64,000 bases of DNA from Omphalotus guepiniiformis (GCA_028554645.1 JAQOOI010000053.1:186001-250000); one strand, 5' to 3'; shown: positions 47,458 to 59,185, numbered from the stretch's first letter. The notes: generated by a model not told the origin, from the sequence alone. Program-made: numbers and translations.

Positions 47458-50031
47458 ATGACATCCACTAATGTTGACGCAGCTATTGCTCATCATATCG
47501 ACTGGCCTACTCCTGGAGTCAAAATCCAGAAGATGTCAGAGATTGACCTTCCACGCAAGTCAAGCGGGACGGAATGGTGGTACTACAACTTTCATCTCTC
47601 GCTTGTCGATGGCCGAAAAGCCTCCGCATTCATAGCCCTCTTCCGCACCACTAGCCTTAAGCCAAAGTTACCTCCACTCAAATTTCGCACAAACACCGAT
47701 AGTACCGTCCCCGAAGACCAAGAAGGCGAGTATGAGCTCTGTCACACTCATCTCGTGAATTTTGCGCTTTCAGTACTACCTCAGTCCAGTTCCGCTGATG
47801 CAGCGACCGACGGAGGCAATGGTCGCTATTTTGCTACGAGCGCCATGGATGCTGACAACGCCGATCTCATGCGCAGCATGCTCGAAGTCGATACTCGGAT
47901 GGATCCCCTCCTTCAGCGCTCCCTTCTCGAAGTAATGAGGAACGGCAAGATCCCAGAGCCCGACACGTTCATCCCGGGCGACATCTTCGTCTCTGATGAA
48001 GGGAGTCTTGACCTGCGCTACGGCGATCTCTCCAGCGTTGTCCGTCGTACGAATGAAGTCGGTGACGATGTCTACCACATCGTTGCGCGAGCCAAGGATG
48101 GTTCGTACGGTTTCGAGATTGACCTCACACCTCGCAAACCGCCCATTAATCACGGCGAGAATGGTGTGGTTCAGGGCGACCTCGTCACTGCAGATGACGG
48201 GATGTTCTACTGTTTCGTACCTAGGTGCGAGGTCTCGGGCTCTGTAGTCGTTGATCACGTAACGGTGGAGGTAAAGGGGAACGATTCTATGGGCTGGTAT
48301 GATCGAGAGTTTGGTGGGGCTATTCGTTCGTGGTACGAACCGAGTACTCGAACGACAGAGAGTTCTTGGAAATGGGCCTCGGTTCAGCTGTCAAATGATT
48401 GGGACTTGACAGTCTATACACTTTGGGACGTGGACATCTACACCGGAGAGACTATTGTACGTGATAAGAGGGCCATCGCAATTTCTCCCGAGGGCTCTCG
48501 TATTGAATGTGACGATCACACTTTCGACCCTGTGGAAAGTTGGACATCTTTGACAACTTTGAATGAGTATGGGACGAAGTGGAAGTTGACCATCCCAGCA
48601 CTCGATATCAGCCTTTCCGTAGATGCACCCTTCCAAAAGCAGGAGTTCAGGACACTCTGCACTACTCGCGGATACTGGGAAGGAAGAACTTCCGTAGCGG
48701 GAACTATGGGTGGCGTTCCAGTCAGCGGGCTTGGTTTCGTGGAGGTATGTAATATAACCTTCCTCTGCCACGTAAGAAATCTTGCTGACCTGAAATTAAA
48801 CTTACAGAACGTGCCAGCGCAGTTCGTTGCTAAGTTTGAGAAGTATATCAAGCGTGTTGGTCACTTGATCACGAAAGAGGTCTCCAAAATATACCCCGAC
48901 CAATTTGTAGACGCCAAACACGCCACAGAGGTACTTGCTTTCGAGTCTCAACATAACATCCCTGCGAGACGCGCGAAAAACGACTCCGATTACCTTCCTT
49001 CACTTCGCTTTGTCCAGGATATTCGCCTTGATGTACTTCACGAACACTTGTTCGCGCCCGTCCGCCACTTGACGGATCGCGGAGGCAAGTCGTGGCGATC
49101 ATTCTTGGCTATAGTCTGCATTTCAGTGTTCGGAATGGACCCTGAACGGTTCAAACCTCTTCTCGCTGCCACAGAGCTACTGCACACAGGTTCCCTCATC
49201 ATCGACGATATTCAAGACGAAAGTCCCATGCGTCGAGGTGTCGCCTCTGTACACACCGTTTGGGGAATTGCTACCGCTATTAATGCTGGTACAGCAGCCT
49301 ATTTCGCATTCGAAACCGCCATGCGCTCCATGTCCCAATACTTGACTTCTCAGCAAACTATTCGGATCTACGAAATCTTCTTTGAAACTATGCGTGCCGC
49401 TCATACTGGCCAGGCTCTCGATATCGCTGGTCAACAACAATCTGATCTGGACGAAATTATCGCCGGTCGTGCGGACATATCTACGCTGGAGAACCAAGTG
49501 CTTTCCGTCCATCGGTTAAAGACCGCAATCATTGCTGCGAACATAGCAAAGATAGCAGCGATTATCGGCAACGCATCTCCTTCCCAGATTCGTGCACTGG
49601 CAACTTACTTTGAGACGGTGGGAATTGCTTTTCAGATCATTGATGATGTCTATGATATTCGTGGATGGTCTCATGTGGCGAGTTCGAAGAAGGAAAACGT
49701 GGAGAAGAAGCCTCAACTCAAGCGTCGCGGTGACGATATTCGCTCGGGGAAGATCAGCATTCCTGTAGCTAAAGCAGGGTCACGTATGCCTTTGAAGGAA
49801 GCTCAGTGGGTGTGGGAGACCGTGCTGAGCAAACCGGGGGACGATGATGAAACCACACAGAAGGTTATCGACAAGCTGGAAAGTTATGGTGTGGTGGACA
49901 TTTGCGTGAAGGAAGCACACGGCATGGTCGAGAGTGCATGGGCAAATCTTGAGCCACACCTAACCGAGAACCAATCGAAAATAGTCCTTCGGGCTCTAGG
50001 CTGGTATTTGGTTAAGTACAACAGTATCTAG
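47458..50031 (+). CDS. AttH/CrtC-like lipocalin domain fused to a trans-prenyl diphosphate synthase
   Basis: 836 residues in two exons (47458-48744, 48808-50031). The 63-nt intron (GTATGT...TTACAG) falls at residue 429, exactly between the domains. I chose the ATG reading MTSTNVDAAIAHH because an upstream in-frame start adds a low-quality extension. Residues 1-429 carry AttH/CrtC landmarks: TEWWYYNFHL (38-47), SMGWYDREFG (about 276) and RGYWEGRTSVAG near the end. Residues 430-836 are a class I isoprenyl synthase with ELLHTGSLIIDDIQDESPMRRG (DDxxD at 562-566), INAG, RLKTA, FQIIDDVYD (second DDxxD at 708) and GKISIPVAKAG. Known relatives of the N-domain include carotenoid hydratase CrtC and fungal Diels-Alderase-like lipocalins. 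Inferred: it makes a C15-C20 diphosphate and modifies it in one chain. The real substrate is unknown. Confidence 0.88.
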   Translation: MTSTNVDAAIAHHIDWPTPGVKIQKMSEIDLPRKSSGTEWWYYNFHLSLVDGRKASAFIALFRTTSLKPKLPPLKFRTNTDSTVPEDQEGEYELCHTHLVNFALSVLPQSSSADAATDGGNGRYFATSAMDADNADLMRSMLEVDTRMDPLLQRSLLEVMRNGKIPEPDTFIPGDIFVSDEGSLDLRYGDLSSVVRRTNEVGDDVYHIVARAKDGSYGFEIDLTPRKPPINHGENGVVQGDLVTADDGMFYCFVPRCEVSGSVVVDHVTVEVKGNDSMGWYDREFGGAIRSWYEPSTRTTESSWKWASVQLSNDWDLTVYTLWDVDIYTGETIVRDKRAIAISPEGSRIECDDHTFDPVESWTSLTTLNEYGTKWKLTIPALDISLSVDAPFQKQEFRTLCTTRGYWEGRTSVAGTMGGVPVSGLGFVEVCNITFLCHVRNLADLKLNLQNVPAQFVAKFEKYIKRVGHLITKEVSKIYPDQFVDAKHATEVLAFESQHNIPARRAKNDSDYLPSLRFVQDIRLDVLHEHLFAPVRHLTDRGGKSWRSFLAIVCISVFGMDPERFKPLLAATELLHTGSLIIDDIQDESPMRRGVASVHTVWGIATAINAGTAAYFAFETAMRSMSQYLTSQQTIRIYEIFFETMRAAHTGQALDIAGQQQSDLDEIIAGRADISTLENQVLSVHRLKTAIIAANIAKIAAIIGNASPSQIRALATYFETVGIAFQIIDDVYDIRGWSHVASSKKENVEKKPQLKRRGDDIRSGKISIPVAKAGSRMPLKEAQWVWETVLSKPGDDDETTQKVIDKLESYGVVDICVKEAHGMVESAWANLEPHLTENQSKIVLRALGWYLVKYNSI

Positions 50032-51097
50032 TGGGATTCTTGCAAGTGGGTTGTTTGATTAATTGTATTTTATCATTTCTGTGAACGTCTCTGATGTATG
50101 CTATCATCACATTCTACGACCACGAAGAAATATATTTAAATTCTGGACCTAACTAAATTTGTATCTCTCGACAGAGATAAGCAGATACCTCTACGCGCAA
50201 AACCAATTTCTGGTTGTGTACGGGGTGGTACTTGGTCTTCAACGGAGATCTGCGATGCCTCCGACTCCACTGAATTCCCAGTCCCATCGAGTCATCTTTG
50301 CCTCGGGAATCTCGACCCCAATTAAACGCAAGAGTACTCATATGATGATTAAGTTCGCGTTCGTTAGCGGTTCGAATGATTCCAAGAAGTGCCCGCTCTT
50401 CGTGGGGAAGATGCTGCGTGGACTTGAACCTTGCCAACCGTCCAGAATATCAGAGATAGTTGTTCCACGAGCCACTTTATCTCCTCAATTGCGTGCGCCC
50501 GCCAGTTACGTAGCCAGAATCTTGTTTTCTTGCTCTCTAGTCACAGATTCCAGACAAAACAGGAAGACAGAAGACAGACTGCGAGCGAAGCGATATCATG
50601 AGGGTGTCCGAGGGCCCGAGAGATAAGTAGCAAGTACTGACAGGACTCTCGGAGTCGGTTAGGCAGTCTCAGGGTATTCCATGAGATGAAGTTTACGCAC
50701 CCCAAAGTTTTATAGTTTCAAGAACATTCTCTAGGTCTTTTAGCAAGCCTATATTCATCATGCCACCTCGTTGCACAAACACGTTCTCTTCGGACGTTGA
50801 GCATCGCGATTCGAGTCGAGATGATTTTTTTGACAATGAGATGAGAAATTTGAAAGATTTTGCAGTCACGGGAGTCACAGTCACGCCGCGTGGTGAAGTT
50901 AGGGTTAGGGCAAGGTTATGACTCACATTAATCCTCCGAGTCGCATTTCTGTTAGCTGCATATATCTATTTGACGGGGCTGTTCGAAAGCATTGAATAAC
51001 GGTACGGTGGCAGCTCTTGCGTGCCTATAAAGGGTCACTTGCGATGGCTAAATTTACAAACTTTTACTAGGTATCAATTCAACGCTGCACAGCGGTG
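50032..51097. other. Intergenic with a tannase remnant
   Basis: 50205-50330 holds a decayed tannase 3' end (separate entry). No other gene was seen. Confidence 0.5.
50205..50330 (-). pseudogene. Remnant of a tannase-family 3' end
   Basis: The minus strand reads LGIQWSRRHRRSPLKTKYH, matching the intact neighbour's C-terminus LGVQWSRRHCRYPLRTTYN. The DNA shares gatgcctccg/aatgcctccg, ctccactgaa and ttccca/ctccca. Nothing upstream of this tail survives, so it is a leftover of a tandem copy. Confidence 0.7.
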
Positions 51098-52879
51098 CTA
51101 CGTACAAGACCAACTATCAGGTTGCGTACTATCTCCAGTTCCATTATACGTGGTCCTCAGCGGATACCTGCAATGCCTCCGGCTCCACTGAACTCCCAAA
51201 TCCGTCGTATCATTCACATACTTCGTCCCAAGAATCGTATCAGGAGCAACGCCCTCCTCAACCCATTGTACCATTGCCGCCAAAACATTCCTCTCTGGAT
51301 CAAGGTACACCCCTTCCACCTCTCCTCCAGCACCCGCGAGCGTCTGACCAATTTCCCAAGCACCATCTCCTCCTGAACAGTGGCTCATTCCACTAATGCG
51401 GAAGAATCGGTAGAACTCGTCTAAGCCTGAAGGCGGGAGATTCATCGTTGTCGCGACGTGTGCATAGTACCTCTCAGAATTAGCTGGAGAGATTAAACCA
51501 TCTGCTTCGCCATGGTACGTTAGAACTTTACCACCACGGGATTTGAAGGTTGAAATATCGCCGTTGAAGGTTAGCACGTTGAAAGGATTTTGGGCGTCGG
51601 CAACAGCAAAGTCGGTGAGGTTAAGCTTCGAGGTATCGATGTCTGGATTGTTATAGACGACGTATTTGAACCAGTCCTGTCGTATCATGGTGAGCAATTA
51701 CATTTCACGAACGCATATATGAGAAAATCTTACCGAAGTATACTGAAATGGGGTACCGTTGTAGAAAGCTGTCGAGGCAAGAAGCTCAGCACCGGGTTGT
51801 TGTCGTGGATATTCGAGTTGACCACTCAAATTGTACATCGGTTGAAAAATCAATCGCACAGTCTCCGCCTGAGCGCCCGTGAGACAATCCGAACCGTTCT
51901 CACCCGCAGGGCAAATCAGAACCTCGGGCTTATAATCGCACAGATTAGGATCCTCGATGATACCATCTTGTACTCCGTCGATTGTGTCGCACTGTTCCAA
52001 AATATTCGGGTGAATCAGGTTAGCCCATTGCTCTAGGGGAATAAAGCTCGAGTCGTTGACGGTCCCAGTGATGCGCACGAAATTGCTCCAATTCAAAAGC
52101 TTCGTCAACGCAAAAGCCGGTGCTCCAGCTACGACACCGTCAAAATCTTCAGGGAAGTCTTGTACTGATTTGAACCCTTGTCGGCCGCCGGTGGAGCATC
52201 CGAGGTAGTATGACTTGGTGTGCGGTTCGCCGTAGAAGGTCTGCGTGATCTCCTTGCCAACGACGACATTAGTGTGAATGCTGAGCAGAAGTATTTGAGT
52301 TTTCAGGAATCCGACATAGAGGTATGAAGACGTACGAGCGATACACAAAGTCTGCCACCACATCAAGGTTATTCAGAAATGCCTCTCCGCTCGTTCCATT
52401 GTGTCCATTATTAGCTCCTACGGTGGCGAATCCCAACGCCGAGGTGTAAGCCAAATCCTCATATTGAATACCTGCACACGTTTTACTTAGCTACACATGG
52501 ATTTCGTTGAAACCGAGAATAACTTACATCCAGATAAACCACCGTTCCCCGTGCTGAGGAACCTTCCAGTCCAGTTCCTCGGTAGCCAAGCTTCCATATT
52601 GATTCCAGACCGGTCTGATGTCTCGACATACATCGCAATTCTGCAGATGTCCCGAGGAACAACCTGAGCAGGGCGATCACAGGAAGGATCGTTGTCTGGG
52701 AACGACAAATTCGTTCCAGCCGTGACGATATCAGCGAAAAAGACGGTCGTGTTTTGTGTATCGATCAAGGAAGCTATAGACGCGCATGCTGAGTCGAAGT
52801 CGAAGGACGAGTTTTGGGCCAATGCGAGAATGCCACTGAAGAGCAGAACTGCATACGAAGAGAAGCAGGGGCGAAACAT
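51098..52879 (-). CDS. Secreted tannase/feruloyl esterase-family hydrolase
   Basis: Carboxylic-ester hydrolase (family of tannase and feruloyl esterase B), cleaving phenolic esters outside the cell. Four exons (52879-52528, 52470-52336, 52280-51734, 51676-51098) give about 537 residues, typical length. The signal peptide is about 21 residues (MFRPCFSSYAVLLFSGILAL). Catalytic Ser is in YLGCSTGGRQG, Asp in HGEADGLI and His in GMSHCSGGDGAW. The Cys beside Ser and the Cys beside His form the CS-D-HC disulfide signature of the family. The metal-binding-like stretch CDTIDGVQDGIIEDPNLCDY is also present. It is convergent with the prenyl synthase fusion. Its substrate cannot be read from sequence, so it could act on plant phenolics or on a pathway ester. 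Confidence 0.93.
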
Positions 52880-53806
52880 AGCAGAAACGTGTCCATTGTC
52901 AAGTTCCGTCTTGATGCGTTTTATGGAGTTTCGAGTGTATGGTTAGACGCTCCTAAGTTGCGACGCTACGCATGTCTTCCGTCTTGATGCAATTTACAAA
53001 GTTCTTGTGTACGGTCAGACGCTCCAAAGTTACGCGCTGCGGGTTGATATGAGAGACTTGCATTTGATGACCTTCGCATGTAGCAAATCCGTAGCAAGGC
53101 CGAGTGAATTCAAAGGAATGAGCGGTGAAGAATCGGAAGAATAGAATTTGCAAATACTAACCCTTAAAGACGTCGGATGATTAGATACTGCTGTAAGCAA
53201 GGGTGGGCCCATCTCGGCAGCACGGTAACCGAAACATGAACTTAAATGAGTTCTGAGGGGAAGGGGTTAATGAAGGCAGAAAAAAGGTAAAACGTAGGTT
53301 TTCAGCTGAAGTTTGGCTATGTACTGCACATCATCGTGGGACCATTACCTCTGCCGAACCCCGTAGCACAGTCATCTGACCCGCATCTGACCGTCAGGGT
53401 GTCCGCCCGGTCGGCGTCTGGCAGGGATATCCAGGCAGCAGACTCGGCCAACTCGGACTCTCATGGACAGGTGGATCATCAGATTCAGAACAAAGCGTAT
53501 GCAATCAGGGTATAGGTGTACATAGTGAGTACTGAGTACTTGAGTACTAAAATATGCTGAGCACAATATCAAGCCATGAATACAAAAGAGAGAGACTGAG
53601 GAAAAGCTAAGTATGTACTAGATAAATTACGTCGTAAGCGAGCCAGTCGCGTGGGTTACCGGTGGTATAAAAATACGAGAAAAGCGTGTCGATTCTGGCA
53701 ACTCCTTCCCAAGTGCTGCAAACTCTCCTGCTTTCCTTCCAATTCAATAGTGACGGCCGCAGCTATGGCAGCCATACATTTTATATCCATTGACTCCAGT
53801 GACCAG
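52880..53806. other. Intergenic, no supported gene
   Basis: Two related stretches (gacgctcctaagttgcgacgct at 52946 and gacgctccaaagttacgcgct at 53018, each followed or preceded by gtcttgatgc and caaagttcttgtgtacgg-like text) form a short tandem repeat of about 72 bp. No gene seen. Confidence 0.5.
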
Positions 53807-55050
53807 TCAGAAAGCCATATTCGCCAGCCGTGACATCGGATAGTTATTTGCTAGCCACCAGTGGCAGCGAGGCAGGCATGGAGTATATGGTGGCAAAGGA
53901 GTCGCATCAACTGATATCTCAGTGATATTGTGTTTGCGTAGGAAGTTACTTATCACTGCCTGCGGAATATCAAGTGAGCTTGACGCCAACTCTTTCTCTA
54001 GCCAGCTAGGAATGCTAATGTCTTCTTGAATCTCGTCATAAGGTGTCTGAGGCATTTCCGGTGACGTGTCATTAAAAGAATTTGGCGGAGAGACGTCGAT
54101 TCCCCTTTGCCCCGTCAAACTGGCAGAAGGAGTTTCAATGGGATCAATCATCACACCGTGCAGCTCAGTGGGACTTGAAGAGAGATAACGGCTGGCATTT
54201 CCTATGCTCTCGTGTCGAATGGACGACGGGTATCCCTGACATGCATCATCCATGCTTGAACCACGTGAATTGGAGTAGGGGAATGCTGCGCTGGAAGTTC
54301 CCTCCGACTGCATTTGAGGGTCTCTTACTGAGCTAGACGGAGTACGTTCGGTTGCAAGCAAGGGTGGCTGGGAGTTCGTGCCTACGAGGAGGGGAGGCAG
54401 TCTCGGTAAGTGGTCACCCGTTACCAATGAGAGCACATATACTCACGCGTTGTATAGGCAATATTGCTTGCATTACTTCCAGTACTACACGAGTACTCAG
54501 AGGGAGCGACGCTGGAGTCTCGGGAAGAAAACCCCTCGAAGAAAATGGGAGACCATCCTGCTATAATTGGAGAATTGAGAACAATACTTGACAATGACAT
54601 CGTGAAAGCCTCACTTGAACTCGACGGTGAACTGGGGGCAACATGGGTGGCATACTCTAAAGGAGCTACTCCCGTCTTTATCCTAGCTCCTCTGTTCCCG
54701 CAAACCTTCTCTGTTCGAGAGAACTCCTTATTGTAGTCCTTCCGAAGTTGTGTTGCGGCTATTTTCCAAGCCTCTTTCTCTTCGTGTGATAGAGACTCCC
54801 AGCGCTGCGACATCGTCGGCTTCAGGCCAGTGCCGTTCATCTCATTTATTCTTGAGAGTACCGCGTTGAACAACAAGTATGAATTGAGTGGTCGACGAGG
54901 ATCAAATTCGCTCTTCACGTTGTTATAGAGCAACTTGTACTTGAGATCTATGACAATCGGCAGTCTAAGGATTTCCTCTGCAAGGGAACGAGATCTTGAG
55001 TCCTCTTCTTGCTTTCCGTCGACGCCGTGAGAGATGAAATTGAGCGACAT
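53807..55050 (-). CDS. HMG-box protein (putative transcriptional regulator)
   Basis: Two exons (55050-54447, 54381-53807) give about 392 residues. The start MSLNFISHGVDG was preferred over an upstream ATG nine codons earlier. A single HMG box spans about residues 52-108: RRPLNSYLLFNAVLSRINEM, then MSQRWESLSHEEKEAWKIAA and LRKDYNKEF, of the sequence-specific MATA-HMG/Ste11-like fungal type. The remainder is Ser/Pro-rich and acidic (QTPYDEIQEDISIPSWLEKE), compatible with activation or phosphorylation. A nuclear DNA-binding role is inferred. Its position among metabolic genes makes a local regulator possible but unproven. I see no pheromone or receptor genes that would point to a mating locus. 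Confidence 0.88.
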
Positions 55051-55609
55051 TGTGGTTGAAAGTGAGTGATGATGCAATGACTATTTAAGAGCCCTTTTGT
55101 GGGTCCACCGATTCCGTGACTTGACTCATCGATGAGTCAAGGCGAGGTCGTGACACCTTTGAGTGACACCTTCCAGAACACGGCGACCACAAGGTGGCAC
55201 AAGCGGCCAATTCAAAACAACTGCTTTGCAACGGCACGTCTTACGCGGCCATCGCTTTTTAAATTCCATGAATTCCGATGAAGGACGGCAATCGCGGTTT
55301 CAATCTGTGCTTCAATCTGTATAAGACCTGCAGTTCATGCAGCCCCAACCAGCTCCAACCTCGGTGCTTGCTCGTCCATGTATGTAGCTTATCGGACCAC
55401 GACGGCCTAGGACAGCCCAGGACACGGAGCCTGGAGGCGGGGACCAAGGCGGGACCGGGGAGAGAAGACAGGTCTTATCAAGTCAAAACGGAGAAGACCG
55501 TAATCACTCCAAGTTTCTTATCGCGAGCATTTTGATGGACAGATGGCCTTCAGAGTCCACTCAAGACCCTTCAAGACCTCGATGCAAGGGGGTTCCGTTT
55601 CAAATTCTG

Positions 55610-55705
55610 CCTGGAAGGCCATGCCTACAGCTTGTTTAGTTGGCATCTCGGTCAAAGCTTTGACCGACTATCCAGGTCTATCAGGCAATGTAGGCGAACG
55701 AATCG
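55610..55705 (+). repeat. Inverted repeat arm 1
   Basis: Reads GGAAGGCCATGCCTACAGCT then ...GGCATCTCGGTCAAAGCTTT...CTATCCAGGTCTATCaGG. The reverse complement of 56468-56560 matches at roughly four positions in five. Confidence 0.7.
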
Positions 55706-56467
55706 CTCGACGCTTGGATGTATCACCCTGAGTTGTGTAACCTGAAAACGAGATACTGCTAAATAGAAAAACCACGTACGCGAGAATGACAGTCTTCTTG
55801 AACCCGTGACGGGTGACCCTCAAAATACACAGTTCACTGAGTACTGAAAACGCATCGTAATATGTTTCACTTACATACCTACAAGTACGGGTGGCGGGAA
55901 ACAGAGCACTAAAATTGGCCACCTCAAACAAAATCTCGACTGGAAATCGATATAGCGGGAGTTTCATGAGTTTGTGGTTAGACGACCAGACTAAAGTAGC
56001 TCCAAGGAAAGACGCAATGGGCAATCTAGACAGTGATAGTTCCGGTATATGAAGGACTCTCACCCGTGCGTTCTAGTCGGTGCTGAAGCTCCAACCGACT
56101 ACGGAATCCCCGTCAAACGTCAGCGGGACACAGAACAAATGCAGTCAGCGAAGGCCGCGCTACAGACGAAAACATGTTATATGTGACCTAGGGGGAAAGA
56201 GGGAGGAACAATTCAGAGAAACAGAGGGAATAACTGCGAGGGCACGTAAACTCAGCGTCATAGGTATGCCACCATTCACATATATGCATCCCTACTCCTT
56301 TCAGATTCTGAAAACCCTACCAACCGGTCGACAACTACCTGTGATCCCATGTATCCTAAAACAAAGAATAAGCGCCTTGATAAAACAAGATACGCAGTAC
56401 CTGGCCCTGTTTTCATCAGTTTCCGCTTCGCGTGGCCAAAAAGAGCGCAGTTCCGAGTATTAGACTT

Positions 56468-56560
56468 CCATTCGTCTACATAACCGGATAGACCTGGATA
56501 GACGATCACAGCTTTGACCGAGATGGCCACTAAGGCAGGCTACAGGCATAGCCCTTCCGG
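56468..56560 (-). repeat. Inverted repeat arm 2
   Basis: The minus strand reads GGAAGGGCTATGCCTGTAGC...GGCCATCTCGGTCAAAGCTG...CTATCCAGGTCTATCCGG, partner of 55610-55705 across about 760 bp. Confidence 0.7.
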
Positions 56561-58114
56561 GTGTTATAACGCAGGTGAAAAATTGAAATCCTTTTTTTGA
56601 ATACCACTGAATTAGTTCAAATGAGCTCACTAGCAAAAGAAAATTGGACAACAGCACACATATCGCCCACTGAGATGTTGCGATGCAAAGCCGCAAGTCC
56701 ACCTCGTCCGACCTTTCGCGAGCACATCGGGCGTGCCAAACTGACCAGTGAACTATATCGGTAAGTTATATGCGCGGAGACAACCACAGACGGAGCAGCG
56801 TTACACTGCATTTGACCAGTTGCTGTAGCGATGTTGTCGATGTAGGAGTTTAGAATGCCAATCAAGAGCCAGCATCTGCCAGCATATGAATTTTGTGTTT
56901 GAATCGAAACCTTGATGTGGCGCTCAGTAAACGACGAGTTACAGCGTGTGTAGAATCACAAGACTCACATGTAGCGGACGCGCCTCGACTCAGAGATTCC
57001 TGAATTCATCCAAATAGCGACGAAAGAACGGCAGGGTCACTACGTGCCCGGAAATACTCCCGAGTGTCTCAGTGCAACGATACAAGGGATGAGCGCTGTT
57101 GAGCGTCCTTCATACTCGTGATTGACGCTGAATTTCCTATGAGTGCCTTCAAGGTACTAACCTGAGTCTAAATCAAATCAACATTAGTTTGTAGTACCAA
57201 TACACTTGCGCAAATCAAGATGTTATTACCGGAGTTGAAGCATAGCCAGTTGATTACCGGAAAGAGATCTACATAGCCTTGGAACTTGAGTCTTCCTGCG
57301 TCGAGTAAGCCTTCAGTTCCATGTAGGTCAAGAATGCGTTGTGGTTGGTCATGGAAGTCCGAGTACAAACCGGAAGATAATTCTCCTACGCCAATCCTAC
57401 AATAGCTAGAAGAATCATTACTGTGTTTTCAGTGGAAGTGAATGAATAACACCTAACGCGCGTTAAGCTTCAGCTGAGTCACATTCCGCTCATCCTCAGC
57501 GTCTATGTATGTCGACTACTATGCTTGTTGACTAGAAGAGAAGAAGAGGAAAATCATCGCGCATCGCGACCAGGTCACGGCAATGACAAGCGTCTTACCT
57601 AATCAATAAGTCATCAACGCCGAGATTCCCGTTCAAATTTTTTGCACTTCTGCTTTCTGCTTCCCCGGCTTTTCCAGTCTCGGACTTTCTAAATTCAGTT
57701 TGTGAATTCGCATTTTCGATATGGTCAAAATCGCTTCGAGCTGGTACAATACCTCAAATTAGTACTGGAGGATTTAAAATGGCTATCGTCTATCAAGAAT
57801 TCACATATCATCTCGAGGTGGTGCAATGGCTTGTTGGTCGGAAGGCAAGACAATGCAGAAATTCAGTTATTACCCCGAAAGAGAGCTTTACCGGAAGGTG
57901 AGGATCCCTATCCTTGCATTTAGCGGCACTCAGCTCATCGCTTTTTACTCAGTTAGTTTTTCCTTGGGCCGCAAATTTCTTTCAGGCAACTCCAGGTCAT
58001 AGCTTGTCTTCTCCTTGAGTCAGGATGATAAGTCTTCCCCCGTTGTACAAACCAATACATTACCAGAGGTATATATGAGGTGCCCTCAGATGTCGGGTAG
58101 AGCACTCAATCCCA

Positions 58115-58820
58115 ATGAACATCACAAATCCTTACGAAGCTGGTTGGAACAACGGCAGTGGAAGTGCGCCTCAGCCATCCATTTTTGGCGCACTACCGTT
58201 CTCATCCCAGCCCTCGGCCCCTTCGATTCATACCTTTTATTTTACTGCTTTCAATCCCGACATTCTGGATTGTACGGTAGTAGGCTCCCAGTCTCAAACC
58301 TACTTCCGCATATCGAACAATACTCCTACCCCGAATTTTACCCTCTTTCAAGACCGCGATGGGAAGGCTGTCGCTGTGATTGAATGGAGGCAGGCCCCTG
58401 GTGCTGTAGTCGAAATACGGAACATAATTCGCAAGCAGCTCACCTCGTCTTGGCTACGTTTGTCCGGAGATCAGACGTATGTCGGCTTTTTCTTCAATTC
58501 AATCTCAAACCTCCCTGACAAATTTCTCTCTTAGCCATCGGTTTATGGATGCTCGGGACAGGTCATTTGTGTGGGTACCACAGAAAGACTACGTCGGAGT
58601 GCGTTTCGTTTCTTTTCTCGTGATGTTGATGATTCTTGACGTTTCCTGTGACTTTCAGCTTTACACCTACGGAACTTCCACCCCTGAATTGTATGCACGG
58701 GTCACTCGTACTAGCAGCTCTGCAACACTCGAGATGACTTCGACTGCTATACAACTTGGTCTCTTGGAATGCTGCGTCGTAGCAGTCGTACTGCTGCAAT
58801 CAGGGCGCAGGATCGACTAG
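58115..58820 (+). CDS. DUF6593-family protein
   Basis: Three exons (58115-58476, 58535-58598, 58659-58820) give about 195 residues. The N-terminus is short and Gly/Ser/Pro-rich. A beta-rich domain follows: FYFTAFNPDILDCTVVG, YFRISN, ALIEWR-like VAVIEWRQAP, RFMDARDRSFVWVPQKDYVG, ELYARVTR. It ends with a helix (LGLLECCVVAVVLLQSGRRID), the pattern of the Agaricomycete DUF6593 proteins, whose function is unknown. Splice joins are in phase and conserved motifs cross both junctions. An upstream reading frame at 57702-57923 is not needed for the domain. Confidence 0.88.
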
Positions 58821-59185
58821 GTTTCGGACGTTTCTGATAAACCTAGATTTGTATCCATCGCCAGAAGCGCTGACACGATCAGAAATGTTACGAAGCGGAA
58901 AGTAACCACATTTACCACTGTTCAGGCTTGATATTTACAACCAACATACCTTCGATTAATAATCTAATTACGATACAGGAGTATACCCCTACAGTTCTTT
59001 TCGTGCTCGTTACAGCTTATAATTGCGATTCTCGACCCCGACTCTGCCCGGGTAGGCATGTTACAACTGCAATCCCCAAATGACATTTCGCAGATTGTGC
59101 GGCCAAAGGCATACTGAACGAGGCGGTATTATCCAACAATATAATCGATGTTCCATCAAGGGACGTGTGTTACTTCAGCATCCAG

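Larger units (their letters stand above)
55051..58114. other. Intergenic with an inverted repeat
   Basis: No confident gene. A minus-strand frame at 55668-56063 has an F-box-like start (LPLYRFPVEILFEV) but no further support. Inverted-repeat arms lie at 55610-55705 and 56468-56560. Confidence 0.45.

Noticed and set aside
47776..48258. 160-codon minus-strand frame
   Set aside because: Mirror frame of the lipocalin domain, whose plus-strand motifs are clear.
53807..55050. HMG-box gene as a mating-type locus gene
   Set aside because: Basidiomycete mating loci usually carry homeodomain or pheromone/receptor genes and none are seen here. Only a generic HMG regulator is supported.
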